A stretch of 64,000 bases of DNA, taken from Sipunculus nudus (taxonomy: Eukaryota; Annelida; Sipuncula; Golfingiida; Sipunculidae). Positions 26,101 through 34,949 of the stretch are shown here, in pieces (within the stretch, counting starts at the first letter, position 1; every line of letters begins with the position of its first letter). Made by a program: the position numbers and the translations under genes. Under the pieces are notes generated by a model. It saw nothing but the letters and a program-made list of their open reading frames with translations, did not search any database and was not told where the DNA came from. The stretch is from the NCBI GenBank assembly GCA_026874595.1, contig CM049310.1:25779058-25843057 (forward strand), given 5' to 3'.

Positions 26101-29100
26101 GGGTGCTGGTGCAGGTCCTCCTGTCTGGCAACCGGCGGGTCCTGGTGCAGGTCTTCCTGTCTGGCAACCGGCGGGTCCTGGTGCAGGTCCTCCTGTCTGG
26201 CAACTTGCGGGTGCTGGTGCAGGTCCTCCTGACGGCAACCGGCGGGTCCTGGTGTAGGTCTTCCTGTGTGACAACCGGCGGGTGCTGGTGTAGGTCTTCC
26301 TGTCTGACAACCGGCGGGTGCTGATGTAGGTCTTCCTGTCTGGCAACCGGCGGGTGCTGGTGCAGGTCCTCCTGTCTGGCAACTTGCGGGTGCTGGTGCA
26401 GGTCCTCCTGACGGCAACCGGCGGGTCCTGGTGTAGGTCTTCCTGTGTGACAACCGGCGGGTGCTGGTGTAGGTCTTCCTGTCTGACAACCGGCGGGTGC
26501 TGATGTAGGTCTTCCTGTCTGGCAACCGGCGGGTGCTGGTGCAGGTCTTCCTGTCTGGCAACCGGCGGGTGCTGGTGCAGATCTTCCTGTCTGAAAACCG
26601 CTGGGTGCTGGTGTAGATCTTCCTGTGTGACAACCGGCGGGTGCTTGTATAGGTCCTCCTGTGTGACAACCGGCGGGTGCTGGTGCAGGTCTTCCTGTCT
26701 GACAACCGGCGAATGCTGGTGCAGGTCTTCCTGTCTGACAACCGGCGGGTGCTTGTGCAGGTCCTCCTGTCCGGCAACCGGCGGGTGCTGGTGCAGGTCC
26801 TCCTGTCTGGCAACCGGCGGGTCCTGGTGCAGGTCTTCCTGTCTGGCAACCGGCGGGTCCTGGTGCAGGTCCTCCTGTCTGGCAACCGGCGGGTGCTGGT
26901 GCAGGTCCTCCTGTCTGGCAACCGGCGGGTCCTGGTGTAGGTCTTCCTGTGTGACAACCGACGGGTGCTGGTGTAGGTCTTCCTGTCTGACAACCGGCGG
27001 GTGCTGATGTAGGTCTTCCTGTCTGGCAACCGGCGGGTGCTGGTGCAGGTCTTCCTGTCTGGCAACCGGCGGGTGCTGGTGCAGATCTTCCTGTCTGAAA
27101 ACCGCTGGGTGCTGGTGTAGATCTTCCTGTGTGACAACCGGCGGGTGCTTGTATAGGTCCTCCTGTGTGACAACCGGTGGGTGCTGGTGTAGGTCTTCCT
27201 GTCTGACAACCGGCGGGTGCTGGTGTAGGTCTTCCTGTTTGACAACCGTCGGGTGCTGGTGCAGGTCTTCCTGTCTGGCAACCGGCGGGTGCTGGTGCAG
27301 GTCTTCCTGTCTGGCAACCGGCGGGTGCTGGTGCAGATCTTCCTGTGTGACAACCGGCGGGTGCTTGTATAGGTCTTCCTGTGTGACAACCGGCGGGTGC
27401 TGGTGTAGATCTTCCTGTGTGATAACCGGCGGGTGCTGATGTAGGTCTTCCTGTCTGGCAACCGGCGGGTGCTGGTGCAGGTCTTCCTGTCTGGCAACCG
27501 GCGGGTGCTGGTGCAGATCTTCCTGTCTGAAAACCGCTGGGTGCTGGTGTAGATCTTCCTGTGTGACAACCGGCGGGTGCTTGTATAGGTCCTCCTGTGT
27601 GACAACCGGCGGGTGCTGGTGCAGGTCTTCCTGTCTGACAACCGGCGAATGCTGGTGCAGGTCTTCCTGTCTGACAACCGGCGGGTGCTTGTGCAGGTCC
27701 TCCTGTCCGGCAACCGGCGGGTGCTGGTGCAGGTCCTCCTGTCTGGCAACCGGCGGGTCCTGGTGCAGGTCTTCCTGTCTGGCAACCGGCGGGTCCTGGT
27801 GCAGGTCCTCCTGTCTGGCAACCGGCGGGTGCTGGTGCAGGTCCTCCTGTCTGGCAACCGGCGGGTCCTGGTGTAGGTCTTCCTGTGTGACAACCGACGG
27901 GTGCTGGTGTAGGTCTTCCTGTCTGACAACCGGCGGGTGCTGATGTAGGTCTTCCTGTCTGGCAACCGGCGGGTGCTGGTGCAGGTCTTCCTGTCTGGCA
28001 ACCGGCGGGTGCTGGTGCAGATCTTCCTGTCTGAAAACCGCTGGGTGCTGGTGTAGATCTTCCTGTGTGACAACCGGCGGGTGCTTGTATAGGTCCTCCT
28101 GTGTGACAACCGGTGGGTGCTGGTGTAGGTCTTCCTGTCTGACAACCGGCGGGTGCTGGTGTAGGTCTTCCTGTTTGACAACCGTCGGGTGCTGGTGCAG
28201 GTCTTCCTGTCTGGCAACCGGCGGGTGCTGGTGCAGGTCTTCCTGTCTGGCAACCGGCGGGTGCTGGTGCAGATCTTCCTGTGTGACAACCGGCGGGTGC
28301 TTGTATAGGTCTTCCTGTGTGACAACCGGCGGGTGCTGGTGTAGATCTTCCTGTGTGATAACCGGCGGGTGCTTGTGTAGTTCCTCCTGTGTGACAACCG
28401 GCGGGTGCTGGTGCAGGTCTTCCTGTCTGGCAACCGGTGGGTGCTGGTGCAGGTTTCCTGTCGGACAACAGACGGGTGCTGCCTAACAAAGTCGTGAAGT
28501 CTTTGTCGTTTCTAGATAGTTACTAACTTTCACATTCCCTTAAGTCTTTCAGCTTGTTTTGTTTCTTTATTTTTTCTGTTTGTTTCGTGCTTTTTTGTGT
28601 ACAGGACAAACCCAGATAAAAACTACTGATAAATTCAGAACGATTCGAAGACATAACTGATAGCTGATAGGTTAATCGCGTGGTTCACTGCTGCTCATTA
28701 AAGAAATAACTAAATTTACAGACCAATTTATGATGAGGGATAACAGAAAAAAGTGATGAAGTCGAGTCCACAACATCCGAGTCCAGGTCGCCCGAGTTAG
28801 AGTCCGATTCCTTGAGGTTTAAGTCCAAGTCCACTTTCTTCGAGCCCGAGTTACCTGGAAGCTGAGTACAAGTCCAATACAAATCACTTTTTAAAAAGAA
28901 ACTGTACATGGATATGTTAGACTATCATGTGTTTTTATATTTATATGATTTGTTATTTCATTTTGAGATATAATATCAGCCGGTATGAAAGAAGAAAAAT
29001 TCCTCGATATACCGACTGTTATTGAATATATCGTGTTATCTCTCTCGACAGGAACGGGCGACCCAACTCTAGGTCGTGTATTGTACCAAGCATCTGTTCC

Positions 29101-32100
29101 AATAATTCAAGATGATGTTTGTAAGTCGTGGCAATACGGTGACCTCGTGAAAAAGGGCATGTTTTGTGCCGGGTATGAGGGTGGACAGATTGACTCATGT
29201 CAGGTACGTATTGTCCAGTGATGGAGTCGTGACCATCCGACCGGAGAAAAATGATTGTGACTCAGACCATTAGATCCCAGATAAGACTATGACTGAAACC
29301 ATAAGATGCGAGATTAAGACTGACTGAGACAATAGGATCCGAGACTGACTTGTACTATAGAAACCGAGATAAAGAGCGTTGGATCTTTTTGACCCGAGAC
29401 TGGGACCACGGTATCCAAGACCATATGTTCTACATCCACCTTTTTTTATACAAGACTCAGCATTCAAAATGAAGTATCAGTAAGAGAATAGGAAGCAGTT
29501 GGTGTAATGTTGCCATCCATCGTTACATACAAACTTCACATAAATAATAAAAGAATGTGCACATTTAACCTCTTCAAGAGGACATGAATATAAATATAAC
29601 AGAGAGAAGCTCGCACATGTATGCAATACAGGGTGCAGATTTGGAAAAACCCGTTAATATCTGCTTGGTCTCGATGTCAGGACCATGCTTGAGACCGAGA
29701 CTGTTTTTTTTCATGACTTACACCAAGACCGATACCAGAATCTCTGAGACCGAATTATAGCCCGAGATCCGCAACATTTGTTCTCCTAATCGTTCTGGAT
29801 CCTGCGTCACTGATATTTACAAGCGTTTCTTGTTTGTTTCATGCTCTGATGCATTGTCTATGTAAAGTGCATGGCCCCAATGTCACCAAGTACAGGTAAT
29901 GGTCAGATAGCAGGGGCGGATCCAGCATTTGGGAAGGGGGGGGGGGGGTCCAACCCCTAACAAGTGACCCATGGGTCATGACGCTCAGCTAACTGGGAAG
30001 AGATTCACAAAAGGAAATTTTATCATCAGAATGGTAGATACCCATTCAACTGAAGCATCAAACAGATTAACCAACAGGCCAAGATTTAGTCTGTATTTAT
30101 ATATCTGAAAAATAGAGAAAAAATGTGTAAACTTTAAAAACTAGAATACGGGTAGCCGACAAGTGACTACGTGTATCTGCCAAAATCAGAGTGAAGTGAG
30201 GCATGGATTGAGTGGCAAGGGGAAACAGAGTGAGGTATGTTGCATATTAGCATGGATGTCTGCAGCCTAAATGTGTATGTAGGTTGTGCAACCTACCACA
30301 AATCCAGAAAGTTGTATACATATGCAAAATTTTAGGCAGAAAAGTCAAACCACTACATGGATATGAGTGATTTTAGCCCACGGCAGACAAACAGACAGAC
30401 GCTGTGCAAAAATGGTTGCAGTTTTGTGTATGATAAAGACCTATGTGAGATCTAAACACAAGCACAATTTTGGCCCAATCGGTCAAATGGTTCCTGTGAT
30501 ATTAGCTTGGATGTGTGCAGCGTTAACTAGAATGTAGTTGGCGCCACCTGTCATAAAATCAAGAAAGCTATCCAGGATTATAAAACTGCAAAATTTTAGG
30601 CAGTTATGTCAAACCACTACAGAGAAATGAGTGATTTTAGGCCACGGCAGACCAACAGACAGACGCTGTGCAAAATGTGCAAAAATGGTTGCAGGTGGCC
30701 CCACCAGTTTTGTGTATGATAAAGACCTATGTGAGATCTATACACATGCAAAATTTTGGCCCAATCGTTCAAACGGTTCCCGAGATATGAGCTTGGATGT
30801 CTCTGCATAAACTAGAATAAAGGTGGCGCCAACTGTCCTAAAATCAAGAAAGCTATCCAGGATGTATAAAACTGCAAAATTTTAGGCAGTTATGTCAAAC
30901 CACTACAGAGAAATGAGTGATTTTAGGCCACGGCAGACCAACAGACAGACGCTGTGCAAAATGTGCAAAAATGGTTGCAGGTGGCTCCACCAGTTTTGTG
31001 TATGATAAAGACCTATGTGAGATCTATACACATGCAAAATTTTGGCCCAATCGTTCAAACGGTTCCCGAGATATGAGCTTGGATGTCTGCAGCATAAACT
31101 AGAATAAAGGTGGCGCCACCTGTCATAAAATCAAGAAAGCTATCCAGGATGTATAAAACTGCAAAATTTTAGGCAGATATGTCAAACCACTGCCAAGATG
31201 TGAGTGACTTTATTGCACGGCAGACAAACAGACAGACGCTGTGCAAAAATGGTTGCAGGTGGTGCCACCAGTTTTGTGTATGATAAAGAGCTATGTTAGA
31301 TCTATACACATGCAAAATTTTGGCCCGATCGGTCAAACGGTTCCCGAAATATGAGCTTGGATGTCATCAGCGTGAACGTGAATGTAGGTGGTGCCACCTG
31401 TCATAAAATCAAGAAAGCTATCAAGGATGTATAAAACTGCAAAATTTTAGGCAGATATGTCAAACCACTGCCGAGATATGAGTGACATTATCGCACGGCA
31501 GACAAACAGACAGACGCTGTGCAGAAAATGGTTGCAGGTGGCGCCACCAGTTTAGCGTATGATAAAGAGCTAGCATACCATGAACCTAATGAATATAATT
31601 TTAGAAAATTGCTTAATATGGACGAAATGTTTCAGATAGTTCAATTAGCAGCCTACATTTTTCATGCTTTCAAGAAAAGATCAATGTTTTTGGTGTATAA
31701 TGCCACATCATAATAATCATGTACCGTTAAACAGAAATCCATATATATGCTCACTATTTCATAAGATATATTTAAGAAGCTTGTTATTTAAATGTTTTGA
31801 AATCATTTATTTATCTCTTTACTTATTTAATTATTTGACGTTCCTTCATATCTTTGAGTACTATTGATGTATTATTCTTGTAGGAACTTTGGGCCTGAGG
31901 CCTTTTTCTTGAATAAAACACTTGTTCTGTTCTGTTCTATGATAAAGAGCTATGTTAGATCTATACACATGCAAAATTTTGGCCCGATCGGTCAAACGGT
32001 TCCTGAGATATGAGCTTGGATGTCATCAGCGTGAATGAGAATGTAGGTGGCGCCACCTGTCATAAAATCAAGAAAGCTATCCAGGATGTATAAGCATGCC

Positions 32101-34949
32101 GAATTTCAGGTGAATTAGTCAATTCACTGCAGAGATATGAGTGATTTTAACCAAAGGCAGATGAACAGATGGACACTGTTCAAACATGGTTACAGGTGGC
32201 GCCACCATTTTTTGTGTATGTTATAGAACTATCCGAGGGCTACATTAGTATAAATTTTATTTCCTGATCAGTCAAACGGTTCCCGAGATATGAGCTTGGA
32301 AAGCTCATAAAATCAAATCCCAGAGGAGCTCTCTGGAAACGAACGCGGCAACGGCGGAGGAACCCGGTCAAAAACATAGTATCCACAAAACTTCGTTTTG
32401 GCGGGTACAAAAATACAGGTGGCTCCACCAGTCTGCAGAAACTAATAAAAACACTTACAAACATCAATATCCATGCAAAGAATCATGGTGATCTCCCCAT
32501 TAGTTGTTCAGATACTTCAGCTTTTGTATCAAATTGTCCATTATTCTGAGGGATACTTAGGAGTCCTATAGCTTGAAGGATATGGGTAACAGAGACCTCA
32601 TTTCAGGTTTCCATGGAGACTTTTCATGGGTCTCCCTGTGTGTCAAGAATGAAGATTCTAAGTCCAGTTTTAATGATTTGTGCCCTGTTAACAGATGTTC
32701 ATAATTTTAAAGGTCTCAAAAATAGAGAAAAAATTCGTAAAAAAACCCGAACAAATACAGGTGGTGCCACCAGTCTGCAGAAACTGATAAAACACTCCAT
32801 GATCAATATCCATGAAAACAATTATGGTGATCTCTGCATTAGTTGTTCAGATACTTCAGCTTTTGTATCAAATTTTCCATTATTCTGAGCTGTACTTTAG
32901 AGTGCCATAGCTCAAAGGATATGGGTAACAGAGACCTAATTTCAGGTGTCCATGGAGACTTATCATGGGTCTCCCTGTGTGTCAACAATGAAGATTCTAG
33001 GTCCAGTCCTTACGATTTGTACCCTGTTGACAGATAACTACATCCTGAAAGGTCTCGAAAATAGTGAAAAAAAAATTGTGAAAATTTGAAAAAATACAGG
33101 TGGCACCACCAGTCTGCAGGTACTGATGAAACACCTCTTGATCAATATGTATGCCAAAAATCATGACCATCAGTGTTGTAGTTATTGAGATGTTGCAGTT
33201 TGTTTTTATCAAATTTTCCATTATTCTTGGGGGTTATTGGGAGCCCCCCATAGCTCAAAGGATATGGGTAACAGAGACCTTATTTCAGGTTTCCATGGAG
33301 ACTTTTTATGGACCTCTCAGTGTGTCAAGAATGAAGATTCTAGGTCCAGTCTTTATGATTTGTGCCCTGTTAACAGCTGTTCACATTTTTAAATTCGTAA
33401 AAAATCGAAAAATTCAGGTGGCGCCACCAGTCTGCAGGAAGTGATGGAACATCTCATGATCAATATGTATGCCAATGTCATGACCATCAGTCAAGTAGTT
33501 AATGAGATATTGAAGTTTTTGTATGAAATTTTTTACTTTTCTGGGGGGTACTTTGGGGCCCCATAGCTCGAAGGATATGGGTAACAGAGATCTAATTTAT
33601 GGTTTCCAAGGAGACTTTTAAAAGGTTTCTCAGTGTGTCGAGAATGAAGATTCTAGGTCAAGCGGTTACGATTTGTGCCACGTTAACAGATGACAGCATC
33701 TTTAAACGTCTCAAAAATAGAGTAAAACAATTGTAAAAAAATCGAAAAATACAGGTGGCGCCACCAGTCTGCAGGAACTTATGGAACATCTCATGATCAA
33801 TATGTATGCCAAAAATCATGACCATCAGTGTTGTAGTTATTGAGATATTGAAGTTTTTATATGAAATTTTTTACTATTCTGGGGGGTACTTTGGGGCCCC
33901 ATAGCTCGAAGGATATGAGTAACAGAGACCTAATTTCTGGTTTCAAAGGAGATTTTTCATGGACCTCTCAGAATCCCAAGTTACAAGGTTCTAGGTTCAG
34001 TGGTTACGATTTGTGCCTGGTTAACGGACGGACAGAAGGACAGACGGACAGACGGACGACGGACAAAGAGTGATCGCTATAGCTAGATGACTTTCAGTCA
34101 GCTGAGCTAAAAAAAGGTCCCCAGGTCTGGAAAAGTTGGGGGGGGGGGGGGGGGGGGGTCCAGACCGCAAAATTTTGTCTGAAGCCCTTAAAAAAACGTT
34201 TCCGGTGAAAAAAGGGGGGTCCGGACCACCTGGACCCCTCCCCCTGGATCCGGTTCTGGATAGTTTACGTCCAGACCGGCTAGCGACCAATTTATCAATA
34301 TCTATTGAACAAAATACAAGCAAGTTTTCTTTTATATAAAAAAGCTCTGGCGATTATCTCATTTTCCTTGCAAAAACAATACATATTGAAATCTAACATT
34401 AAATACCACTGCCTACATAAATTTACGCTGAAGGTTTCCTTCAAGTTTCGCGCAGTGTTTTATTTTTCCTCCCTGAATCGCCGGTGTCTTAACCCCTAGC
34501 TTAGGTTTTAATTTCATTGCTGCTGTCATTTCAAGTGGACAAAAATTGAAATATGAAAGTTTAATGAAAAAGGGATCTTTTCTGGGTACAGATGTGAATA
34601 TAATCTAGATAAAGCTCAGAAAATAATCTTAACCTTATTATAAGCCTTCTGAATTTAAAGTTTTACAAGAGAGACAAATAATAGAGTAGCTATAAACCAT
34701 GGCCCAATAATTTTAATATAAATGTTTGTAACAATATGTCTGTAATATTTAATTTCCTATCTGAACATGACACGTGTGTATTCTACACAGGGAGATTCTG
34801 GGGGACCCCTTTTCTGCAAAGGTGACGATGGCCAGTTCCGGTTAATAGGCATCACCAGCTGGGGCATTGGGTGTGCGCAAGTCCAGAGACCTGGCGTGTA
34901 CACAAGTGTGCCGGACTACAAGTCTTGGATCCAACAACATATGGCCTAG
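14720..34949 (+). CDS. secreted CUB-CUB-trypsin serine protease, copy 2 (13 coding exons)
   Basis: Thirteen exons join in one frame of 597 codons including the stop: 14720-14781, 17047-17092, 17463-17502, 17937-18073, 20649-20883, 21272-21483, 22723-22972, 23391-23411, 24270-24477, 24812-24992, 25427-25514, 29052-29203 and 34791-34949. Residues 1 to ~26 form a signal peptide (basic start, hydrophobic core ending ISA). CUB1 spans about 53-172, a Pro/Gly linker follows, CUB2 spans about 203-320, and the S1 protease domain begins at I349. The triad is H394, D453 and S547. D541 gives trypsin-like specificity. C337 and C473 are placed to tether propeptide and protease. The residue before IVGG is F348, so activation would not follow a basic residue. 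CUB domains usually bind partners or matrix, so a regulated extracellular or haemolymph protease is a reasonable inference. The domain set lacks the EGF and CCP modules of MASP/C1r. Confidence 0.9.
15150..15860 (+). mobile_element. truncated Helitron-like (HINE) satellite element, reverse copy
   Basis: This is the reverse complement of the family at 30141-32408 and 43920-45670. It has about two monomers with the conserved GGTGGCGCCA block near 15424, TTTGACTTATT and GATAGTTTTCTTG segments. At its end it has the GGCGGATACACGTAGTC block near 15821-15837. The terminal hairpin is decayed and the other end is missing. Confidence 0.65.
16940..16983. repeat. perfect 44-bp palindrome in intron 1
   Basis: Every base from 16940 to 16983 pairs around the centre GGAA|TTCC. 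After a mismatch, further inverted similarity (GAGTTAAAC / GTTTAACTC) extends outward to about 16923 and 17010. It is probably a small foldback element. Confidence 0.85.
17047..17092 (+). CDS. protease copy 2 exon 2
   Basis: This 46-bp exon after TTCCAG reads [15 protein letters not shown]. It supplies the end of the signal peptide and the first mature residues. It ends in phase 0 at GTAAGT. Confidence 0.75.
17463..17502 (+). CDS. protease copy 2 exon 3: Thr/Ser/Pro linker
   Basis: This 40-bp exon reads [13 protein letters not shown]. Two AGs lie close together at the acceptor (17458-17459 and 17461-17462). Only the second keeps the frame open, because the first leads to an immediate stop. 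It ends in phase 1. Confidence 0.65.
17937..18073 (+). CDS. protease copy 2 exon 4: first half of CUB1
   Basis: This 137-bp exon contains the first CUB disulfide pair (HIC and VRCRW), with the aromatic and Cys-x-Trp spacing expected of CUB domains. The donor is GTGAGT, phase 0. Confidence 0.85.
19522..20167 (+). mobile_element. TRIM-like LTR element with tRNA-like LTRs (three LTRs, two internals)
   Basis: Three direct LTR-like copies (19522-19656, 19777-19933, 20053-20167) begin TGTTACGGGGTGAC and end CGTAACA. Between them lie two ~120-bp internals with no coding. The first internal starts three bases after the LTR with TGGGGGCTCGTCCGGGAT, the classic 18-nt proline-tRNA primer-binding site. 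Both internals end in purine-rich GGAGGGAG / AAGAGGGGG just before the next LTR. Each LTR holds a tRNA-like block. LTR1 has an A-box-like TAGCGAAGCGGTTGG, and all have a perfect B box GGTTCGACTCC, spaced about as in a tRNA. A 4-bp ATAT flanks both outer ends. The tandem form probably arose by LTR-LTR recombination. Confidence 0.8.
19660..19677 (+). promoter_or_regulatory. primer-binding site (proline tRNA type)
   Basis: This 18-base block equals the well-known PBS complementary to the 3' end of tRNA-Pro, and starts three bases after the CGTAACA LTR end. The second internal (from 19937) keeps only the first 12 bases. Confidence 0.8.
20649..20883 (+). CDS. protease copy 2 exon 5: second half of CUB1
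   Basis: This 235-bp exon contains the second CUB Cys pair (LNCLKD and RCGKY) and the closing GFTAIF strand. One additional Cys (FTCNEI) is not part of the normal CUB set. The polypyrimidine tract is TTTTTTAAG. Confidence 0.88.
21177..21237. repeat. (TA)n-(TG)n compound microsatellite
   Basis: TA units followed by TG units just upstream of the exon 6 acceptor. It may influence splicing distance but shows no other feature. Confidence 0.9.
21272..21483 (+). CDS. protease copy 2 exon 6: Pro-rich linker and first half of CUB2
   Basis: This 212-bp exon begins with a Pro/Ala/Thr-rich linker ([14 protein letters not shown]), then CUB2 with Cys residues in NQCPAT and ADCTW and the SPSFPLYPN turn. 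The donor is GTATGG, phase 0. Confidence 0.88.
22348..22395 (-). ncRNA. candidate minimal hammerhead motif, minus strand
   Basis: This is the inverted copy of the motif at 22416-22471. It has the same stem I, CTGATGA, stem II and GAA, but a very short stem III (ACA/TGT with a three-base loop). Minimal stem III is typical of hammerheads reported in Penelope-like elements, which are thought to act as dimers. Confidence 0.5.
22416..22471 (+). ncRNA. candidate hammerhead ribozyme motif, plus strand
   Basis: Stem I ATTCAC (22416-22421) pairs with GTGAAT (22466-22471). The core CTGATGA (22422-22428) is followed by stem II CGGG/CCCG (22430-22433 with 22440-22443), core GAA (22445-22447), and stem III ACAG/CTGT (22448-22451 with 22461-22464). 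The predicted cleavage position is after T22465 (a GUU site). All conserved core bases are present. One oddity is a U-U apposition where stem II meets the core (22429/22444), which is normally G-C and may weaken activity. Topology corresponds to type I. Confidence 0.6.
22723..22972 (+). CDS. protease copy 2 exon 7: second half of CUB2
   Basis: This 250-bp exon reads through [20 protein letters not shown] and [16 protein letters not shown], the standard C-terminal CUB strands. It ends in a Gly-rich linker in phase 1. Confidence 0.9.
23088..23219. repeat. (ATT)n and (TAG)n microsatellites
   Basis: A long ATT/TTA run grades into TAG/TAGTAG units, inside the intron between CUB2 and the linker microexon. 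Confidence 0.95.
23391..23411 (+). CDS. protease copy 2 exon 8: linker microexon
   Basis: This 21-bp exon between TTTTGTAG and GTAAGT reads SGGQPG. It has the same phase as the copy 1 microexon and is required to keep frame between CUB2 and the protease exon. Confidence 0.75.
24270..24477 (+). CDS. protease copy 2 exon 9: activation site and catalytic His
   Basis: This 208-bp exon carries [13 protein letters not shown], then IVGG and VTAAHC (H394). The donor splits the Trp codon TG|G. Partial copies of the exon end follow in the intron (24478-24590). Confidence 0.93.
24441..24590 (+). repeat. tandem partial copies of an exon-intron junction
   Basis: The exon 9 end (GCACACTGTATCATCTAC ... 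GGGACTTGGTAAG) recurs in degenerate form twice in the intron, at about 24491-24535 and 24540-24590. Spacing is about 50 bp. The copies keep donor-like GGTAAAT and AGTAAGT strings. Confidence 0.75.
24590..24760 (+). mobile_element. tRNA-derived SINE
   Basis: A-box-like TGGCTCAGGGG (24594) and B box GAGTTCGAATCTC (24636-24648) are spaced as in a tRNA. A non-tRNA body follows and ends in CACAACCAACAAATC. It lies in the intron between exons 9 and 10. Confidence 0.75.
24812..24992 (+). CDS. protease copy 2 exon 10: catalytic Asp
   Basis: This 181-bp exon includes VGVDRLYDG and the catalytic D453 in FRDVALL. It ends in phase 0 at GTAAGA. Confidence 0.93.
25083..25290. repeat. 68-bp tandem repeat, about three copies
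   Basis: Units start near 25085, 25153 and 25221 with CTGTCATATTTTG-like sequence, and each contains AATGTCTGGTCATTATTTGA. No coding. Confidence 0.85.
25427..25514 (+). CDS. protease copy 2 exon 11: interchain Cys region
   Basis: This 88-bp exon after ATTTCAG encodes TALPLC (C473) and SCIIAGWG. It ends in phase 1. Confidence 0.92.
25833..28484. repeat. 36-bp minisatellite with 936-bp higher-order repeat
   Basis: About 73 copies of a 36-bp unit (GTGCTGGTGCAGGTCTTCC then TGTCTGRCAACCGGCGG) lie in the intron between exons 11 and 12. Unit variants recur in the same order 936 bp apart (26 units). For example, the rare CTGAAAACCGCTGGG variant occurs at 26581 and 27517, and again at 27085 and 28021. 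Units are a multiple of 3, so long spurious ORFs exist on both strands, the largest on the minus strand. A few 35-bp units (such as near 26230 and 26410) break those frames. Confidence 0.95.
28755..28875. repeat. degenerate GAGTCC hexamer repeat
   Basis: Repeated GAGTCC, AAGTCC and CCGAGT units like those at 9921-10270. A looser GAGAC/GAGACC cluster follows at about 29235-29760, beyond exon 12. Confidence 0.55.
29052..29203 (+). CDS. protease copy 2 exon 12: S1-pocket Asp
   Basis: This 152-bp exon contains GMFCAG and IDSCQ with D541. It ends in phase 0 at a GTACGT donor. Confidence 0.93.
29911..29957 (+). mobile_element. truncated MITE-like copy (left end only)
   Basis: CAGGGGCGGATCCAGCATT followed by a G run and TCCAACCCC matches the left end of 14250-14482. 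The rest is absent. Confidence 0.55.
30141..32408 (-). mobile_element. non-autonomous Helitron/Helentron-like element (HINE) with ~285-bp tandem repeats
   Basis: Read on the minus strand, it starts GTACCCGCCAAAAC and ends with a hairpin (positions 30152-30170, GTAG.CG/.GACTAC), then CCGTATTCTAG, the CTAG terminus typical of Helitrons. Subterminal blocks TATCTGCCAAAATCAGAG (left) and its inverted partner near 32390 match. The core holds roughly 280-288-bp monomers containing GGTGGCGCCACC. There is no target duplication: the flanks on each side rejoin to give a normal unit of the surrounding 337-bp array. A LINE piece (31573-31938) is nested inside. Confidence 0.75.
31573..31938 (+). mobile_element. 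5'-truncated non-LTR retrotransposon with target-site duplication
   Basis: The flanks TATGATAAAGAGCTA occur at 31558-31572 and again right after the element, a 15-bp duplication. The insert encodes only the C-terminal tail of an RT ([20 protein letters not shown], then AFKKR), followed by a 3' UTR with a GGGCCTGAGGCC hairpin, AATAAA and a TTCTG tail. It is typical of a LINE 3' end. Confidence 0.75.
32409..34035. repeat. ~337-bp tandem array (about five units)
   Basis: CAGTCTGCAG recurs at about 32429, 32771, 33109, 33429 and 33766. Each unit contains ACAGGTGGCGCCACCAG, a GATATGGGTAACAGAGACC block and GAAGATTCTAGGTCCAG. There is no coding; ORFs here are artefacts. Confidence 0.85.
34112..34258. 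mobile_element. MITE-like copy (right part)
   Basis: GGTCCCCAGGTCTGG, a long G run, TCCGGACCACCTGGACC and CTGGATCCGGTTCTG match the right part of 14250-14482. Confidence 0.6.
34791..34949 (+). CDS. protease copy 2 exon 13: catalytic Ser and stop
   Basis: This 159-bp exon begins GDSGGPLFC (S547), continues SWGIGC and RPGVY, and ends with TAG at 34947-34949. It is the same length as the copy 1 terminal exon. Confidence 0.95.
   Translation, partial: GDSGGPLFCKGDDGQFRLIGITSWGIGCAQVQRPGVYTSVPDYKSWIQQHMA

Larger units (their letters stand above)
29964..34108. mobile_element. composite satellite-bearing element, interrupted by a Helitron-like insertion
   Basis: The left end GACCCATGGGTCATGACGCT CAGCT faces a right end whose complement begins TTTTAGCTCAGCTGACTG, so GCTCAGCT is terminal and inverted. 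The left arm is 29964-30140. The body resumes at about 32409 as a ~337-bp tandem array up to ~34035, then a GGACAGACGGAC-rich tail and the right end. Related ends occur at 36785 and 41203-43005. Confidence 0.6.

Noticed and set aside
25811-28489. Open frames of 892 and 829 codons on the minus strand (Pro/Ala/Gly/Thr- or Arg/Thr/Ser-rich)
   Set aside because: They are produced by a 36-bp minisatellite whose period is a multiple of three, so several frames stay open at once. No splice context, start context or domain supports a protein. Rare 35-bp units shift the frame.
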